From the NCBI GenBank assembly GCA_036419695.1, contig CP143946.1, positions 3,590,001-3,654,000 of the forward strand: a DNA stretch of 64,000 nucleotides. The letters run 5' to 3'. A program made the translations under genes and the position numbers. The notes below the pieces were generated by a model. It searched no databases. It was not told the origin of the DNA and saw only the letters and a program-made list of their open reading frames with translations. This DNA comes from [Clostridium] symbiosum. Lineage in GTDB: Bacteria > Bacillota > Clostridia > Lachnospirales > Lachnospiraceae. Below are positions 33,437 through 42,112 of this stretch, in pieces; the stretch's first letter is position 1; every line of letters starts with the position of its first letter.

Positions 33437-34147
33437 ATGAGACGAATATTCGTTAACACTTTATCTGCTGCTGCGGTTATGTTTGCAACGGCTGCAATGC
33501 CAATGACATCCTTCGCTGCGGTATCTACCTATCAGATTCCTTTTTCAGGCGGAAGCGCTTATGTAATTGGAATAGGAGGAAAGGACTGTCTTCCGGGCAG
33601 CGGAAATTGGGGACAGAACGGTAACTGGAACCAGGGAGGTAACTGGAATCAGAATGGTAACTGGGGGACAGGACCGGTTCTGCCGGAAGTGGCTCCTCCT
33701 GATTTTATTTTCCCGACACCGGAGCTGCCGGATAATGAGACTCCCGATCAGCCGGAGCAGGAAGAAGGCCAGGATGCGTACAGTAATGCTGTTGTCGCCC
33801 TGGTAAATGCAGAACGTGCAAAAGCCGGTTTAAGTCCTCTGACTGTCGATACACGCGTGGCGGAGGCAGCCCAGCTCCGCGCCCAGGAAATCAAGAAAAC
33901 ATTTTCCCACACCAGACCGGACGGCAGTAGTTTCAGCACCGCTCTGAGCCAGGCCGGTGTGAGCTACAGAGGAACCGGCGAAAACATCGCCTATGGCCAG
34001 AATTCACCGGAGGCCGTAATGCAGGGCTGGATGAACAGTTCAGGACACAGGGCAAATATTCTTAATAAAGACTACACCTCTATCGGCGTAGGCCATTACA
34101 AAGACGCCAGCGGAACAGATTACTGGACACAGCTTTTTATTTATTAA
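33437..34147 (+). CDS. secreted CAP/SCP-domain protein
   Basis: A 236-residue protein with a signal peptide (cleavage near SFAAVS), an N-terminal Gly/Asn/Trp repeat (NGNWNQGGNWNQNGNWG, about residues 55-75), a Pro/Glu-rich linker and a C-terminal CAP domain (about 108-236). Landmarks are VALVNAERAKAGLSPL, KKTFSHTRPDGSSF, GENIAYGQ and SGHRANILNKDYTSIGVG, including the His and Glu of the putative metal cleft. Bacterial CAP proteins such as YkwD are secreted; their biochemistry is poorly known. AAGGAGG precedes the ATG. The NWN/NGN repeat may bind the cell wall. It follows the two-component genes by 132 bp. Confidence 0.92.
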   Translation: MRRIFVNTLSAAAVMFATAAMPMTSFAAVSTYQIPFSGGSAYVIGIGGKDCLPGSGNWGQNGNWNQGGNWNQNGNWGTGPVLPEVAPPDFIFPTPELPDNETPDQPEQEEGQDAYSNAVVALVNAERAKAGLSPLTVDTRVAEAAQLRAQEIKKTFSHTRPDGSSFSTALSQAGVSYRGTGENIAYGQNSPEAVMQGWMNSSGHRANILNKDYTSIGVGHYKDASGTDYWTQLFIY

Positions 34148-34288
34148 GCCCGGGAACCAGTAAAAGAAGCGGCTCCGTTCACCGCTCCACTCCGCAGCCT
34201 GCAAGAACGTGCCATAAAAGCATGTCCTCCAAACAGTGGACAAACTTAGTTTTTATAATTTCTTAATTCAAACAGTGTATAAAAATGC

Positions 34289-34322
34289 AGGACACCAGAT
34301 AACTCAAGCTATCTGGTGTCCT
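34289..34322. terminator. terminator between the CAP gene and a small gene on the other strand
   Basis: A 13-bp perfect stem (AGGACACCAGATA with its complement) and eight-base loop. The rest of the 34148-34454 spacer shows no gene. Confidence 0.8.
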
Positions 34323-34454
34323 TATTACGATTATTTAAACCTCCGTTTAAATCAAAAGCCATTTCTTAAATGTCCTCCTGGGGATAATATAGGGAACGTC
34401 ATACAACTCCTCCGAATTTAATTTTTCCATTCAGTATTTTTGTAAAACTGAGCT

Positions 34455-34733
34455 TTAACGCTTTCCAACCATCCAATCATCCTCCCGTTTTTGTCTTATT
34501 GCATAGTAACCGCAGGGCATATCTGCCAACATACCAACTGAGTCATCCAGATCAAATACATATTTTAGAGAAACCAGCCTTGCCTCTTCTATTTCGTGTT
34601 CCTTTCCACATAAAAACTGCCACATACCATCATCTGCATCATGTGTTACATATAAAACAGGTTCTTCGCCGTTAATTACATGACAACAAATAATCGCTGC
34701 TGTGTTTGGTGCGTCAAGAAAAGGAAATTCCAT
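34455..34733 (-). CDS. small DUF2185-like protein (possible immunity protein)
   Basis: A 92-residue soluble, acidic protein. The central VLYVTHDADDGMWQFLCG and the late D-x-P-x-G-Y-Y-A-x-R are the pattern of DUF2185 proteins, many of which sit in polymorphic-toxin loci as predicted immunity proteins. AAGGAGGG lies nine bases before the ATG. It is downstream of a frameshifted small gene on the same strand, and the pair lies between a terminator and the GltS promoter region with no toxin in sight. A stray immunity gene fits; family assignment is from memory of motifs. Confidence 0.65.
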   Translation of the reverse strand: MEFPFLDAPNTAAIICCHVINGEEPVLYVTHDADDGMWQFLCGKEHEIEEARLVSLKYVFDLDDSVGMLADMPCGYYAIRQKREDDWMVGKR

Positions 34734-34807
34734 AATTATCCCTCCTTTACAACTTCAAAATGTGTGGCGCAACAGACTTGAATTGTTTACTCCCCATCTA
34801 TCTTCTC

Positions 34808-35115
34808 TCAATCCGTCCTCAGGTATTTTGGATCTACTCCATTATCTAACAGTATTTTGGAAATCTCATCAAATAACTGTAAAACAGCGCTTCCTTTATA
34901 TGGCGGAGTTCCAATGATTCCAACATCAACATTTCCTCTAAATGCCCAAATATTATATGCGGTAATTGCATTTGTAAAATTTTCGTCCAGTATAAATTCA
35001 AATGTGTTGATAACTCCATCAAGCACCGTTGGAAACTCAATTTCTTTATCTTTCTGAGTGATTTGCGTCTTTCTTCTCTTTTAACTTTTGTTTTATCAGA
35101 ACTTTCTGTCATCAT
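34808..35115 (-). pseudogene. small gene split by a frameshift, function unknown
   Basis: An ATG at 35115 (ribosome site AAAGGGTGG) opens a frame reading MMTESSDKTKVKREERR, which then becomes nonsense. A second frame picks up TQITQKDKEIEFPTVLDG and continues as a coherent acidic 70-residue protein (FEFILDENFTNAITAY, VDVGIIGTPPYKGS) to a stop at 34808. The switch lies in an A-rich run near 35065-35075, where one extra A would join both frames. It is either a decayed gene or a sequencing slip in the homopolymer. The family is not recognised; size and neighbour suggest another immunity-type protein. Confidence 0.6.
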
Positions 35116-35381
35116 TTTCCACCCTTTCAAAATAGTAAAGAAGTTTTCCTCGCTCTGCCCGGTCAATTCTTGTTTATTCTATTATACAATACTGCAGGCC
35201 AGAAGTATAGAAATGCATATTTATATTTGAGAAACAAGCACACTCAACGTTACTGTTCACTTGCGATGTATTCCACGGGGTGTTTTCACCCCCCCCCAAT
35301 CCCCCTGCCTGTCCGAATTTCTCACCAATTCCTCCTTATTCACTTACTATAGTTACTAAACTCTTTACTTAATTACATAAA

Positions 35382-35410
35382 TTGACTTCGATTAACGAAT
35401 CTTTTACACT
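35382..35410 (+). promoter_or_regulatory. probable promoter of the GltS-type gene
   Basis: TTGACT, 17-base spacer, TACACT, 55 bases before the chosen ATG. The spacer upstream (35116-35381) has a nine-C run at 35289-35297 inside a GGGGTG/CACCCC hairpin and no gene. Confidence 0.6.
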
Positions 35411-35464
35411 AAATTTATAAAAAAAATATAAACTTTATTAAAAGAAATGGAGGGTATTGTTTCT

Positions 35465-36712
35465 ATGGAAACTATCATGGGCTATTTCGGTACTTACACA
35501 CCGGCAGCAGATGGGGCTGTTGCAAATTTCAAGTTCGAGTATCTCACCACACTGGGCTTCGCCGCCATTGTAATCTTTCTTGGCCGTGCGATTGTAAACC
35601 ACTCAAAATTACTGCGTAAATACGCAATCCCGGCACCGGTTGTATCCGGTATCATTTTCTCAATTGTTGTCGCTATCATCAAAGGAGCCGGCATTATCGG
35701 CCTCTCCTTCGATGCAGCTATTATGAAAGACTTATGCCAGAACCTGTTCTTCCTCTGCGTAGGTTTCGGCTTCAGCTTAAAGATGCTCCGCCATGCAGGC
35801 GGCAAGCTCTGCGCCATGATTGCCATCGCAGCCTGCGTCCTGATTACTCTTCAGGATCTTCTGGGCGTATTCGTAGGCAACATGATTGGCCTTCATCCGC
35901 TTCTGGCTCTGCAATGCTCTTCTTCCGCAATGTCGGGCGGCGTTGGTACAGCATCCGCATTCGGACCTATCTTTGAAAGCTGGGGCGCAGCGGATGCCAC
36001 CACAATCGGTGTTGCTGCCGGTACCATGGGAAATATCATGGGTTCCCTGATTGGCGGTCCTGTAGCCGCATTCCTGATTTCCCGTCACGGTCTTAAATCC
36101 GACCCGAACGACAAACCGGAATCAGCAAAAACAGGTACTGTTGCAACACTTGACAACAGCAGAATGATTTCCATGTTTGCCATGACACTGCTTATCGCTG
36201 CTCTCGGTATGCCGATTTACTGCATCCTTGACAACATCCCAATGATTGAAATGCCTAAATTCATCGGCTGTCTGTTCGCAGGCGCAATCGCCCGTAATGT
36301 TATGGAAGCATGCAATATCAAGTTCTATGTTCCTGAAGTCGACGCCATTGAGCATATGTTCCTGGAACTTTACCTGGCTCTCGTGCTCATGACCACCGAT
36401 ATCACGAAACTGGCTCCTGTAGCCGGCCAGATGGGTATCATCCTTCTCTGTCAGGCAGTCTTAATGGCAGCATTTGCAATCTTCGTATCCTACAACATGT
36501 TCGGCCGCGACTACGGCGCTGCTGTTATGGCTGCAGGTAACTGCGGATGGGGATGCGGTTCCGGCCCTAATGCCGTTGCCAATGAGAAAGCCGTTATGGA
36601 TGAGTACGGATGGCACAATGTAGCATGGGTTCTTTACCCATCCTTCGCCGTTATCATCGACGATATCTACAATCCAATCTTCCTTTCCGTATTCGGAAGT
36701 TTTGTGAAATAA
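35465..36712 (+). CDS. GltS-type sodium:glutamate symporter family protein
   Basis: About 415 residues with 10-12 hydrophobic segments. The two inverted repeats of the GltS (ESS) family are visible through their glycine-rich reentrant loops: SAMSGGVGTASAFGPIFES (about 158-176) and AAGNCGWGCGSGPNAVANE (about 352-370). I start at 35465, ten bases after GGAGGG; the ATG at 35447 overlaps that ribosome site. GltS imports glutamate with sodium. The very next gene encodes a TAXI binding protein, so here the carrier may act with an extracytoplasmic receptor. A strong terminator and dispersed-repeat copy 2 follow. Confidence 0.9.
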   Translation: METIMGYFGTYTPAADGAVANFKFEYLTTLGFAAIVIFLGRAIVNHSKLLRKYAIPAPVVSGIIFSIVVAIIKGAGIIGLSFDAAIMKDLCQNLFFLCVGFGFSLKMLRHAGGKLCAMIAIAACVLITLQDLLGVFVGNMIGLHPLLALQCSSSAMSGGVGTASAFGPIFESWGAADATTIGVAAGTMGNIMGSLIGGPVAAFLISRHGLKSDPNDKPESAKTGTVATLDNSRMISMFAMTLLIAALGMPIYCILDNIPMIEMPKFIGCLFAGAIARNVMEACNIKFYVPEVDAIEHMFLELYLALVLMTTDITKLAPVAGQMGIILLCQAVLMAAFAIFVSYNMFGRDYGAAVMAAGNCGWGCGSGPNAVANEKAVMDEYGWHNVAWVLYPSFAVIIDDIYNPIFLSVFGSFVK

Positions 36713-36752
36713 AAGCACGTTCATTGCTAACTTAATATACTAATTTACATAG

Positions 36753-36784
36753 ACAGCCCGGCCCCCCAAAAACAGCCGGGCTGT
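36753..36784 (+). terminator. terminator after the GltS-type gene
   Basis: A 10-bp GC-rich stem (ACAGCCCGGC/GCCGGGCTGT) followed by TTT. Its presence means the TAXI gene is likely transcribed at least partly from a separate promoter. Confidence 0.75.
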
Positions 36785-36790
36785 TTATCG

Positions 36791-36833
36791 TTGATTGGCA
36801 ATGAAACGTGCGCGAAGCGTGCTTTTCGTTGTT
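36791..36833 (+). repeat. dispersed 43-bp palindromic repeat, copy 2
   Basis: Begins TTGATTGGCAATGAAA, centre GCGCGAAGCGTG, ends CTTTTCGTTGTT. It directly follows the terminator, as in copy 1. Confidence 0.85.
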
Positions 36834-36959
36834 TTATTGGACGAATTCCCCCACCTGTGTTATAGTATAGACGGATGTAAAGATTTCGCATATTTTTTTA
36901 ATCATCTTCTGCATCAGACAACCATGTTTAACCATAAAATACAAACAGGTGATATATAA

Positions 36960-37991
36960 ATGAAAAAATTATTTTCAAAAGCTTTCGTCTTTACCGCCCT
37001 TCTGGGTCTTTCCACCGCTTTGTGCAGTTGTTCTTCCTCCGGCTCCGACAGTTCCCCGTTCTCCTCCGATTCTGAGACATCCCAGGAGATGAAAAGCGGA
37101 CTTCAGGTTCTGACGATAGGAACAGCCGACAGTGGGGGGACCATGTTCCCGGTCGGCAATGCCATTGCCCAGGTGATCAGTGAGCATGACTCCAATATCA
37201 AAATCAATATCAGCGCCTCCAACGGTTCTTTCACCAATGTGGAATGGATTGAGGACGGACAGATAGACATGGGGCTTGTAAGCGGAGATGTGGCGCTGGC
37301 TGCGTATTCCGGAACACATGAGTTTGAGAACCGGCCCGTTAAGAGCCTTCGGACCATAGGCGCCATTTATGTCAGCGTTTCCAACTGGATGGCCCCTGAG
37401 TCGGCAGGGCTCACTTTCGTCCACGATCTGGCGGGTAAAAGCGCTGCAATCGGCCCTCAGGGTTCTACAACGGATCTTTCCGCACGCATTGCCATCGATG
37501 CGGTTGGCCTGAACTCCAAAAGGACCACCCTTGTCAACTCCGGGCTTGGCTCCGGTTCCGTTGCCGTAGAGGATGGAAGTCTCGATGCCGTACACGGTTT
37601 CGCCGGAATTCCCATCACCGGGCTGACCGAGCTTGCAGATACCATTCCCTGCCGTCTCCTGAAGTACACTCCTGAGGAACTTGGGACCATTCTTTCAAAG
37701 AATTCTTTCTATTATAAGACGGTAATCCCGGCCGGAACGTATCCGGGCCAGGACGAAGACGTTGACTCCTTCGGCATCAAATGCCTTCTCTGCGTCGATG
37801 AGAGAATGGATGAGGATCTCGTCTACCAGATTACGAAAATTCTGGATGAGTCTATCCCACAGCTGGCCGCCAGCCACGATTCACTCGCTTCACTGACGCA
37901 GAAAGGATTTATCTGCAACGATCTGGCTATTCCGCTGCATAAGGGTTCCGAACGGTATTACATAGAAAAAAACTATCTGGAAGAAACGTGA
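36960..37991 (+). CDS. TAXI-family substrate-binding lipoprotein
   Basis: A 343-residue lipoprotein with lipobox (LCSC) and a Ser-rich tether, then a TAXI (TRAP-associated extracytoplasmic immunogenic) receptor domain: LTIGTADSGGTMFPVGNAIAQ is the classic opening (G-T-x-x-G-G-T-x-x-P/Y-G), followed by IAIDAVGLNSKRT and the VHGFAGIPITGLTEL segment. Most TAXI proteins feed a fused TRAP 12TM permease, but none is in this region. The gene directly follows a GltS-type symporter, suggesting that the two work together. AGGTGA precedes the ATG. Confidence 0.92.
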   Translation: MKKLFSKAFVFTALLGLSTALCSCSSSGSDSSPFSSDSETSQEMKSGLQVLTIGTADSGGTMFPVGNAIAQVISEHDSNIKINISASNGSFTNVEWIEDGQIDMGLVSGDVALAAYSGTHEFENRPVKSLRTIGAIYVSVSNWMAPESAGLTFVHDLAGKSAAIGPQGSTTDLSARIAIDAVGLNSKRTTLVNSGLGSGSVAVEDGSLDAVHGFAGIPITGLTELADTIPCRLLKYTPEELGTILSKNSFYYKTVIPAGTYPGQDEDVDSFGIKCLLCVDERMDEDLVYQITKILDESIPQLAASHDSLASLTQKGFICNDLAIPLHKGSERYYIEKNYLEET

Positions 37992-38005
37992 CATTTATTA
38001 TATAA

Positions 38006-38061
38006 TAAGCGAATACGGCATCCCTGTGAGCAAAATTGCCGGGATGCCGCATTCGCTTATT
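38006..38061. terminator. bidirectional terminator between TAXI and LysR genes
   Basis: A 20-bp stem with one mismatch (ATAAGCGAATACGGCATCCC against its near complement) around a 16-base loop, between converging genes. Confidence 0.85.
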
Positions 38062-38094
38062 TATTTTCTGCTTTTATATTCCTTGTTCTGTGAA

Positions 38095-38970
38095 TCAATG
38101 ATCTGTGAAATATTCCGATAATAATGTAACATACCCCATCTTCTCGGGCGCTATATCCTTACGGAAACTGAGGTAGTTCCCCCTCTTCACCCTGATCGGC
38201 GGAATTGTCGGCACCCTGTACAGCTTCCCTCCCGCCACATCCGCTTCCAGCGGATGGTCCGGAAGAAATGCAAGTGCATTGCCCTGCATAATGACGCTCT
38301 TACTGGCAGCCAGGCTGTCTATCTCCACCATCCGGTAAGGGATAAGTCCCTTCCTGTCAAAGTACCGCTCTATCTCAGACCAGAAACTCGATTTCCCGTC
38401 GTACACGACCAGAGGTTCAAGGGAAAGCTCTTCCAGTGTAACCGGCTTTTTCCGGACTGCAAACGGATGATTCAGCGATGAAAAGAGTGAAATAGGCTCA
38501 TCAAACAAAAAGCTCTGGGAAATATCCGGATGATCAATATACTGGGAGATTGCACAGTCTATTTCACCATTGAGCAGATATTCAAGCAGAGCCTGGGTTG
38601 GCCCTGTTCTTACATTCAACGTGAGCTGTCTGTCTTTTCTCAAAAAATCCAGCATGTTATTTAATAATAACGAATAGGAGGAAGAACCGATACAGAGCAC
38701 GTCGCTCTTCTTGCGGACTGCTTCCCGTCCGTGTGTATAGGCGTCCATGATGCGAAATGCATAGGGAAGGAATATCTGGCCCTTTTCAGTGAGTTCCACA
38801 CCCTTTCTGCTTCGGACAAAAAGTTCGGCCTCCAGCTCCTTTTCCAGCGACTTGATTCTGGATGTCAGGGACGGCTGAGTAATATACAACTCGGAAGCAG
38901 CTTTTTGAAAGCTCCCGCTGCGATACAGGAAAATAAATGCTTTGATATTTTCTATATTAATGACACTCAT
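38095..38970 (-). CDS. LysR-family transcriptional regulator
   Basis: A 291-residue regulator from the ATG at 38970, the usual LysR length; the longer frame to 39027 adds 19 atypical residues. The N-terminal helix-turn-helix is IKAFIFLYRSGSFQKAASELYITQPSLTSRIKSLE, cited here only by its key A-A-x-x-L-x-I-T-Q-P-S-L core, and the C-terminal two-lobed effector domain follows. It is divergent from the amidohydrolase-symporter operon (170-bp spacer), the classic layout for a LysR activator controlling the neighbouring genes. A GGGGAGG directly abuts the ATG, so an AGAGG slightly upstream is the more likely ribosome site. Confidence 0.92.
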   Translation of the reverse strand: MSVINIENIKAFIFLYRSGSFQKAASELYITQPSLTSRIKSLEKELEAELFVRSRKGVELTEKGQIFLPYAFRIMDAYTHGREAVRKKSDVLCIGSSSYSLLLNNMLDFLRKDRQLTLNVRTGPTQALLEYLLNGEIDCAISQYIDHPDISQSFLFDEPISLFSSLNHPFAVRKKPVTLEELSLEPLVVYDGKSSFWSEIERYFDRKGLIPYRMVEIDSLAASKSVIMQGNALAFLPDHPLEADVAGGKLYRVPTIPPIRVKRGNYLSFRKDIAPEKMGYVTLLSEYFTDH

Positions 38971-39140
38971 CCTCCCCTCTACACCGGTTTTAAATGGATT
39001 ATAATAGAAAGTTTCTATATATGTCAATAATTTTACAATAAGACCTTCTTTTTTTCAATTGGACTTCAACCCGAACCTCAGATACTATTAAATCAAAGAG
39101 AAGCCCCTGGTGTTTCAAGGGGGAGAAGGAGGCTGATTCA

Positions 39141-40331
39141 ATGATGACACTTTACAAAAACGCCCTGGTATGGCAGGACAGCAGATTTCTTCCAAAAGAT
39201 ATTCTTATCGAGGGGGAAAGCATCCTTCGGGTGGAGGCTGGGATCGAAGCGCATGAAGACGTCAACGTAGTCGATTTGACCGGAAAATATGTGGTTCCCG
39301 GACTGATAGAATGTCATGCCCACCTGTGTATGAACGGCGGAAATATGCCTATGACGGTTATGCATAATTCCAATACCAGCCAGATCCTGATGGAGTGCAT
39401 GCACAGTATGGAGAAACTTCTGCACGCAGGAATCACAACGGTGCGTGACTGCGGCTCCACCGGAATGGAAGTGATTGCCCTGAGGGATGAGGTTGAAAAG
39501 GGACGTTTTGAGGGACCGCGCATCGTTTCCTGTGGTATGGCCATCAAAATGACGGGAGGACATTTTACCGGGAAAATCGTGGATTCTCCGTACGAAGCCC
39601 GCAAGGCTGCGCGGGAACTGATACACGACGGGGCCCAGTTCCTGAAATTCATGGGCTCAGGCGGCCTTGGCCGGGAAGGTGAAGAACCGGGTGTTTCCGA
39701 ACTGGAAGTGGATGAGATGAGAGCTGCCATTGAACAGGGGGAAAAGTACGGAATGGCAAGCGCAGTCCACTGTCATGGCAAACAGTCCATCTTAAATGCG
39801 CTGGAAGCGGGTGCCACCAGCATCGAACACTGCAGTTTTATGGACGAAGAGGTAATCGAAAAACTGCTGGAAAAAGGCTCCTATATTGTTCCCACCTTCA
39901 CCCCCTATGTGCGGATTGCCGAGAACGGAACCGTGCCCGGGACATGGCTGACTCCCTTTGTAGTCCGTACAGCAGCGGAAGTAAACGAACGTAAAGGGCG
40001 TCAATTCTCTAATGCCTGCAAAGCTGGGGTCAAAATTGCTTTCGGACGGGACTGCGGCGCTACCTACACCCCCCATGAGGATTTCCTGTTTGAAATGAAG
40101 CAGATGGAATCCTATGGGATGAGCAGGGGCGATATTCTGAATTCGGCTACCATCACCGCAGCCGAAAACCTGAGAATGCAGGATAAAATCGGTTCCATAA
40201 CACCGGGAAAACTGGCGGATCTGCTTGTCCTGAGCGGCAATCCAATGGATGATCTGGCCAATCTTACACAGGCTGAACTGATTTTAAAGGGTGGGGTTAC
40301 TGTACATGGAAGCGGAATCGTATCCGCTTAA
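39141..40331 (+). CDS. metal-dependent amidohydrolase (prolidase/imidazolonepropionase-like)
   Basis: A 396-residue amidohydrolase-superfamily enzyme with the full binuclear set: H59 and H61 in ECHAHL, probable carboxylated K169 in FLKFMGSGG, H210 in VHCHGK, H230 in IEHCSF and D304 in FGRDCGA, plus the C-terminal beta-sandwich motif GSITPGKLADLLVLSGNP. This subgroup includes Xaa-Pro and Xaa-Arg dipeptidases and related cyclic-amide hydrolases. AAGGAGG precedes the ATG. It leads an operon with a 30-residue membrane protein and a sodium:solute symporter, so the imported solute is probably its substrate; a dipeptide or N-acyl amino acid is plausible. Confidence 0.9.
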   Translation: MMTLYKNALVWQDSRFLPKDILIEGESILRVEAGIEAHEDVNVVDLTGKYVVPGLIECHAHLCMNGGNMPMTVMHNSNTSQILMECMHSMEKLLHAGITTVRDCGSTGMEVIALRDEVEKGRFEGPRIVSCGMAIKMTGGHFTGKIVDSPYEARKAARELIHDGAQFLKFMGSGGLGREGEEPGVSELEVDEMRAAIEQGEKYGMASAVHCHGKQSILNALEAGATSIEHCSFMDEEVIEKLLEKGSYIVPTFTPYVRIAENGTVPGTWLTPFVVRTAAEVNERKGRQFSNACKAGVKIAFGRDCGATYTPHEDFLFEMKQMESYGMSRGDILNSATITAAENLRMQDKIGSITPGKLADLLVLSGNPMDDLANLTQAELILKGGVTVHGSGIVSA

Positions 40332-40348
40332 TGAAAGGGGGAAACAGA

Positions 40349-40441
40349 ATGTTTAATCTTCCGGACTGGGTAACTGTATTCTGGCTGATTTATCTGGCTT
40401 CTGTTGTTGGCGCCACCGTATACTGCTATAAAAAGTGGTAG
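40349..40441 (+). CDS. 30-residue membrane protein, probable symporter small accessory protein
   Basis: An ATG at 40349 with AAAGGGGG eight bases upstream opens a 31-codon frame. The peptide begins MFNLPDWVTVFWLIYL, spans the membrane once and ends in YCYKKW, giving a positive inside end. It lies 17 bp after the amidohydrolase stop and 33 bp before the symporter start, so all three are co-transcribed. Short one-helix proteins are known just ahead of sodium:solute symporter genes and have been named symporter small accessory proteins; the position, size and P-x-W start fit that class. It is too short for most gene finders. Confidence 0.75.
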   Translation: MFNLPDWVTVFWLIYLASVVGATVYCYKKW

Positions 40442-40474
40442 CGGACCGGCTGCAAGAAAGGAGGATTTCTGCCA

Positions 40475-41953
40475 ATGGTAAAAACATATCTGATCATTTT
40501 AACCGTTTATCTGATTGCGACTTTCATAATCGGCATTTATGCCGGTAAGGCAAGTACAAGCATGTCGGCCTTCTATGTAGGCGGACGCTCCCTGGGGCCA
40601 TGGGTTATTGCAACCACCTGGGCTGCGACGCTGATCAGCGCCAGCACTTTTATTGGTGTTACGGGCTATGGTTACCGCAACGGCTGGGCCGGAGTCATCT
40701 GGGGCGGGCTCTGCATGTCCTTCGGCGGCATCCTGGCCTGGGTCCTGCTCGGTAAAAGGATACGGTTAATTTCTGAAAAAGTCAATGCACTCACTATCCC
40801 GGGCCTCTTGTTTGCCCGCTATGAAAATAAAACCATCAATACAATCATCGCCGTGATGATTTTCATTTTCTACATACCAATGCTCATGGTGCAGTTTGTC
40901 AGCTCAGGAATCCTGATGGAAAGTATTTTCGGCATTCCGTATATGTGGGGCATCATTCTCTTTGGCATTATCGTTGTATTTTATACCACGGCAGGCGGTT
41001 TCCTGGCTGTTGCCTACACGGATTTTATTCAGGCCATTGTCATGGTTATCTGCTTTCTGTTCGCCACCCCGATTATTCTCAGTAAGATAGGCGGCATCGG
41101 AAACCTTCAGACAGCCCTGCAGAGCATCGATCCGGGACTCTTGAGTCCCCACGGGGTAAACAATGCCTTTCCCAATATTCTGATTGTGTCGTGGGTTGTT
41201 TATTATCTGTTCGGTTCGTTCGGACAGCCCTATATGCTGATCCGTTTTGCCACCGCTAAAAATCTGAAGGTCATGAAACTGGCGCTTCCGATTGCCATGG
41301 TTTTCATCACCTGGATGTATTTCAATGTCAGTGTAATGGGATTCGGCGCCCGCATCCTGCTGCCCGGCCTGGACGCCCCCGATGAGGCTCTGCCTCAGCT
41401 GATTAAAACGCAGTTGAATGCCGTCCTGGGCGGTATTATGATTTCGGCGATCTTTGCCGCTATGATGTCCACCGTTGACTCTACGCTTCATGTGGTCGGC
41501 ACTGCGGTAGCCAAGGATCTTTACAGCAGCATCCATCCCGATGTATCTGAGAAAAAGATGCTTATGATATCACGCCTTGCCACCGGTGTTGTCGGTGCAA
41601 TCGGCGTAATTGCCTCCATGAACCCGCCCGACAGTGTTCTGGAACTGACTACTTACGGGTGGACCTGTCTGTCTGCGGCGCTCTTTATGCCGGTGGTTGC
41701 CGGGATGTTCTGGAAACGTTTTAATGCTGCAGGAGCCATGGCCTCCATGCTGGGAGGCGGCATCTCCGGCGCCATTGTCATCGGTCTGTTCGGCGGCATC
41801 TCCATCGGTGTCCATCCGATGATGATTGCCCTGCCCATCGCGATTGTCTGCGGTATTGCAGGTTCACTTCTGACCCCGCCTCCGGAAAAACGGATCGTCG
41901 ATGTTTTTTTTGACAGGGAGCTTTTAAACAAAAAAGAAACCCCAGGATCCTGA
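40475..41953 (+). CDS. sodium:solute symporter (SSS family)
   Basis: A 492-residue protein with about 13 membrane helices. SSS hallmarks are FYVGGRSLGPWVIATTWAAT at the first core helix, the FATAKNLKVMK segment and the late sodium-site helix AAMMSTVDSTLHVVGTA, where the S-T-x-D/S-S serine-threonine pair forms the Na2 site. It belongs with the PutP/PanF branch. AAAGGAGG precedes the ATG. It should import the substrate hydrolysed by the amidohydrolase two genes upstream, under control of the divergent LysR regulator. Confidence 0.93.
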   Translation: MVKTYLIILTVYLIATFIIGIYAGKASTSMSAFYVGGRSLGPWVIATTWAATLISASTFIGVTGYGYRNGWAGVIWGGLCMSFGGILAWVLLGKRIRLISEKVNALTIPGLLFARYENKTINTIIAVMIFIFYIPMLMVQFVSSGILMESIFGIPYMWGIILFGIIVVFYTTAGGFLAVAYTDFIQAIVMVICFLFATPIILSKIGGIGNLQTALQSIDPGLLSPHGVNNAFPNILIVSWVVYYLFGSFGQPYMLIRFATAKNLKVMKLALPIAMVFITWMYFNVSVMGFGARILLPGLDAPDEALPQLIKTQLNAVLGGIMISAIFAAMMSTVDSTLHVVGTAVAKDLYSSIHPDVSEKKMLMISRLATGVVGAIGVIASMNPPDSVLELTTYGWTCLSAALFMPVVAGMFWKRFNAAGAMASMLGGGISGAIVIGLFGGISIGVHPMMIALPIAIVCGIAGSLLTPPPEKRIVDVFFDRELLNKKETPGS

Positions 41954-42013
41954 CCCGGTAATCTGCAAAATCCCGTTGTATGCTTCACGGATTTTCCATT
42001 GTAAGTCACTTAA

Positions 42014-42060
42014 ATAAGAAACGGCCTGTGAAAAAGGACTTTCCACCAGCCGTTTCTTAT
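42014..42060. terminator. bidirectional terminator between the symporter and Na/Pi genes
   Basis: A 12-bp perfect stem (ATAAGAAACGGC with its complement) around a 23-base loop between converging genes. Confidence 0.8.
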
Positions 42061-42112
42061 GATCCGTTTTCTATCTGAAATTTTCCATACTCAGTTTCTT
42101 AAATAAAATCTC

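Noticed and set aside
35289..35297. Nine-C run as a possible phase-variation tract
   Set aside because: It is in a spacer, 85 bases or more before the mapped promoter boxes, and not within any frame or between -35 and -10, so no switching role can be supported.
38950..38970. Possible ATT start for the LysR gene giving I/M-NIENIKAF
   Set aside because: GGGGAGG abuts the ATG, but an AGAGG slightly upstream is well placed for that ATG, so a non-canonical start is not needed.
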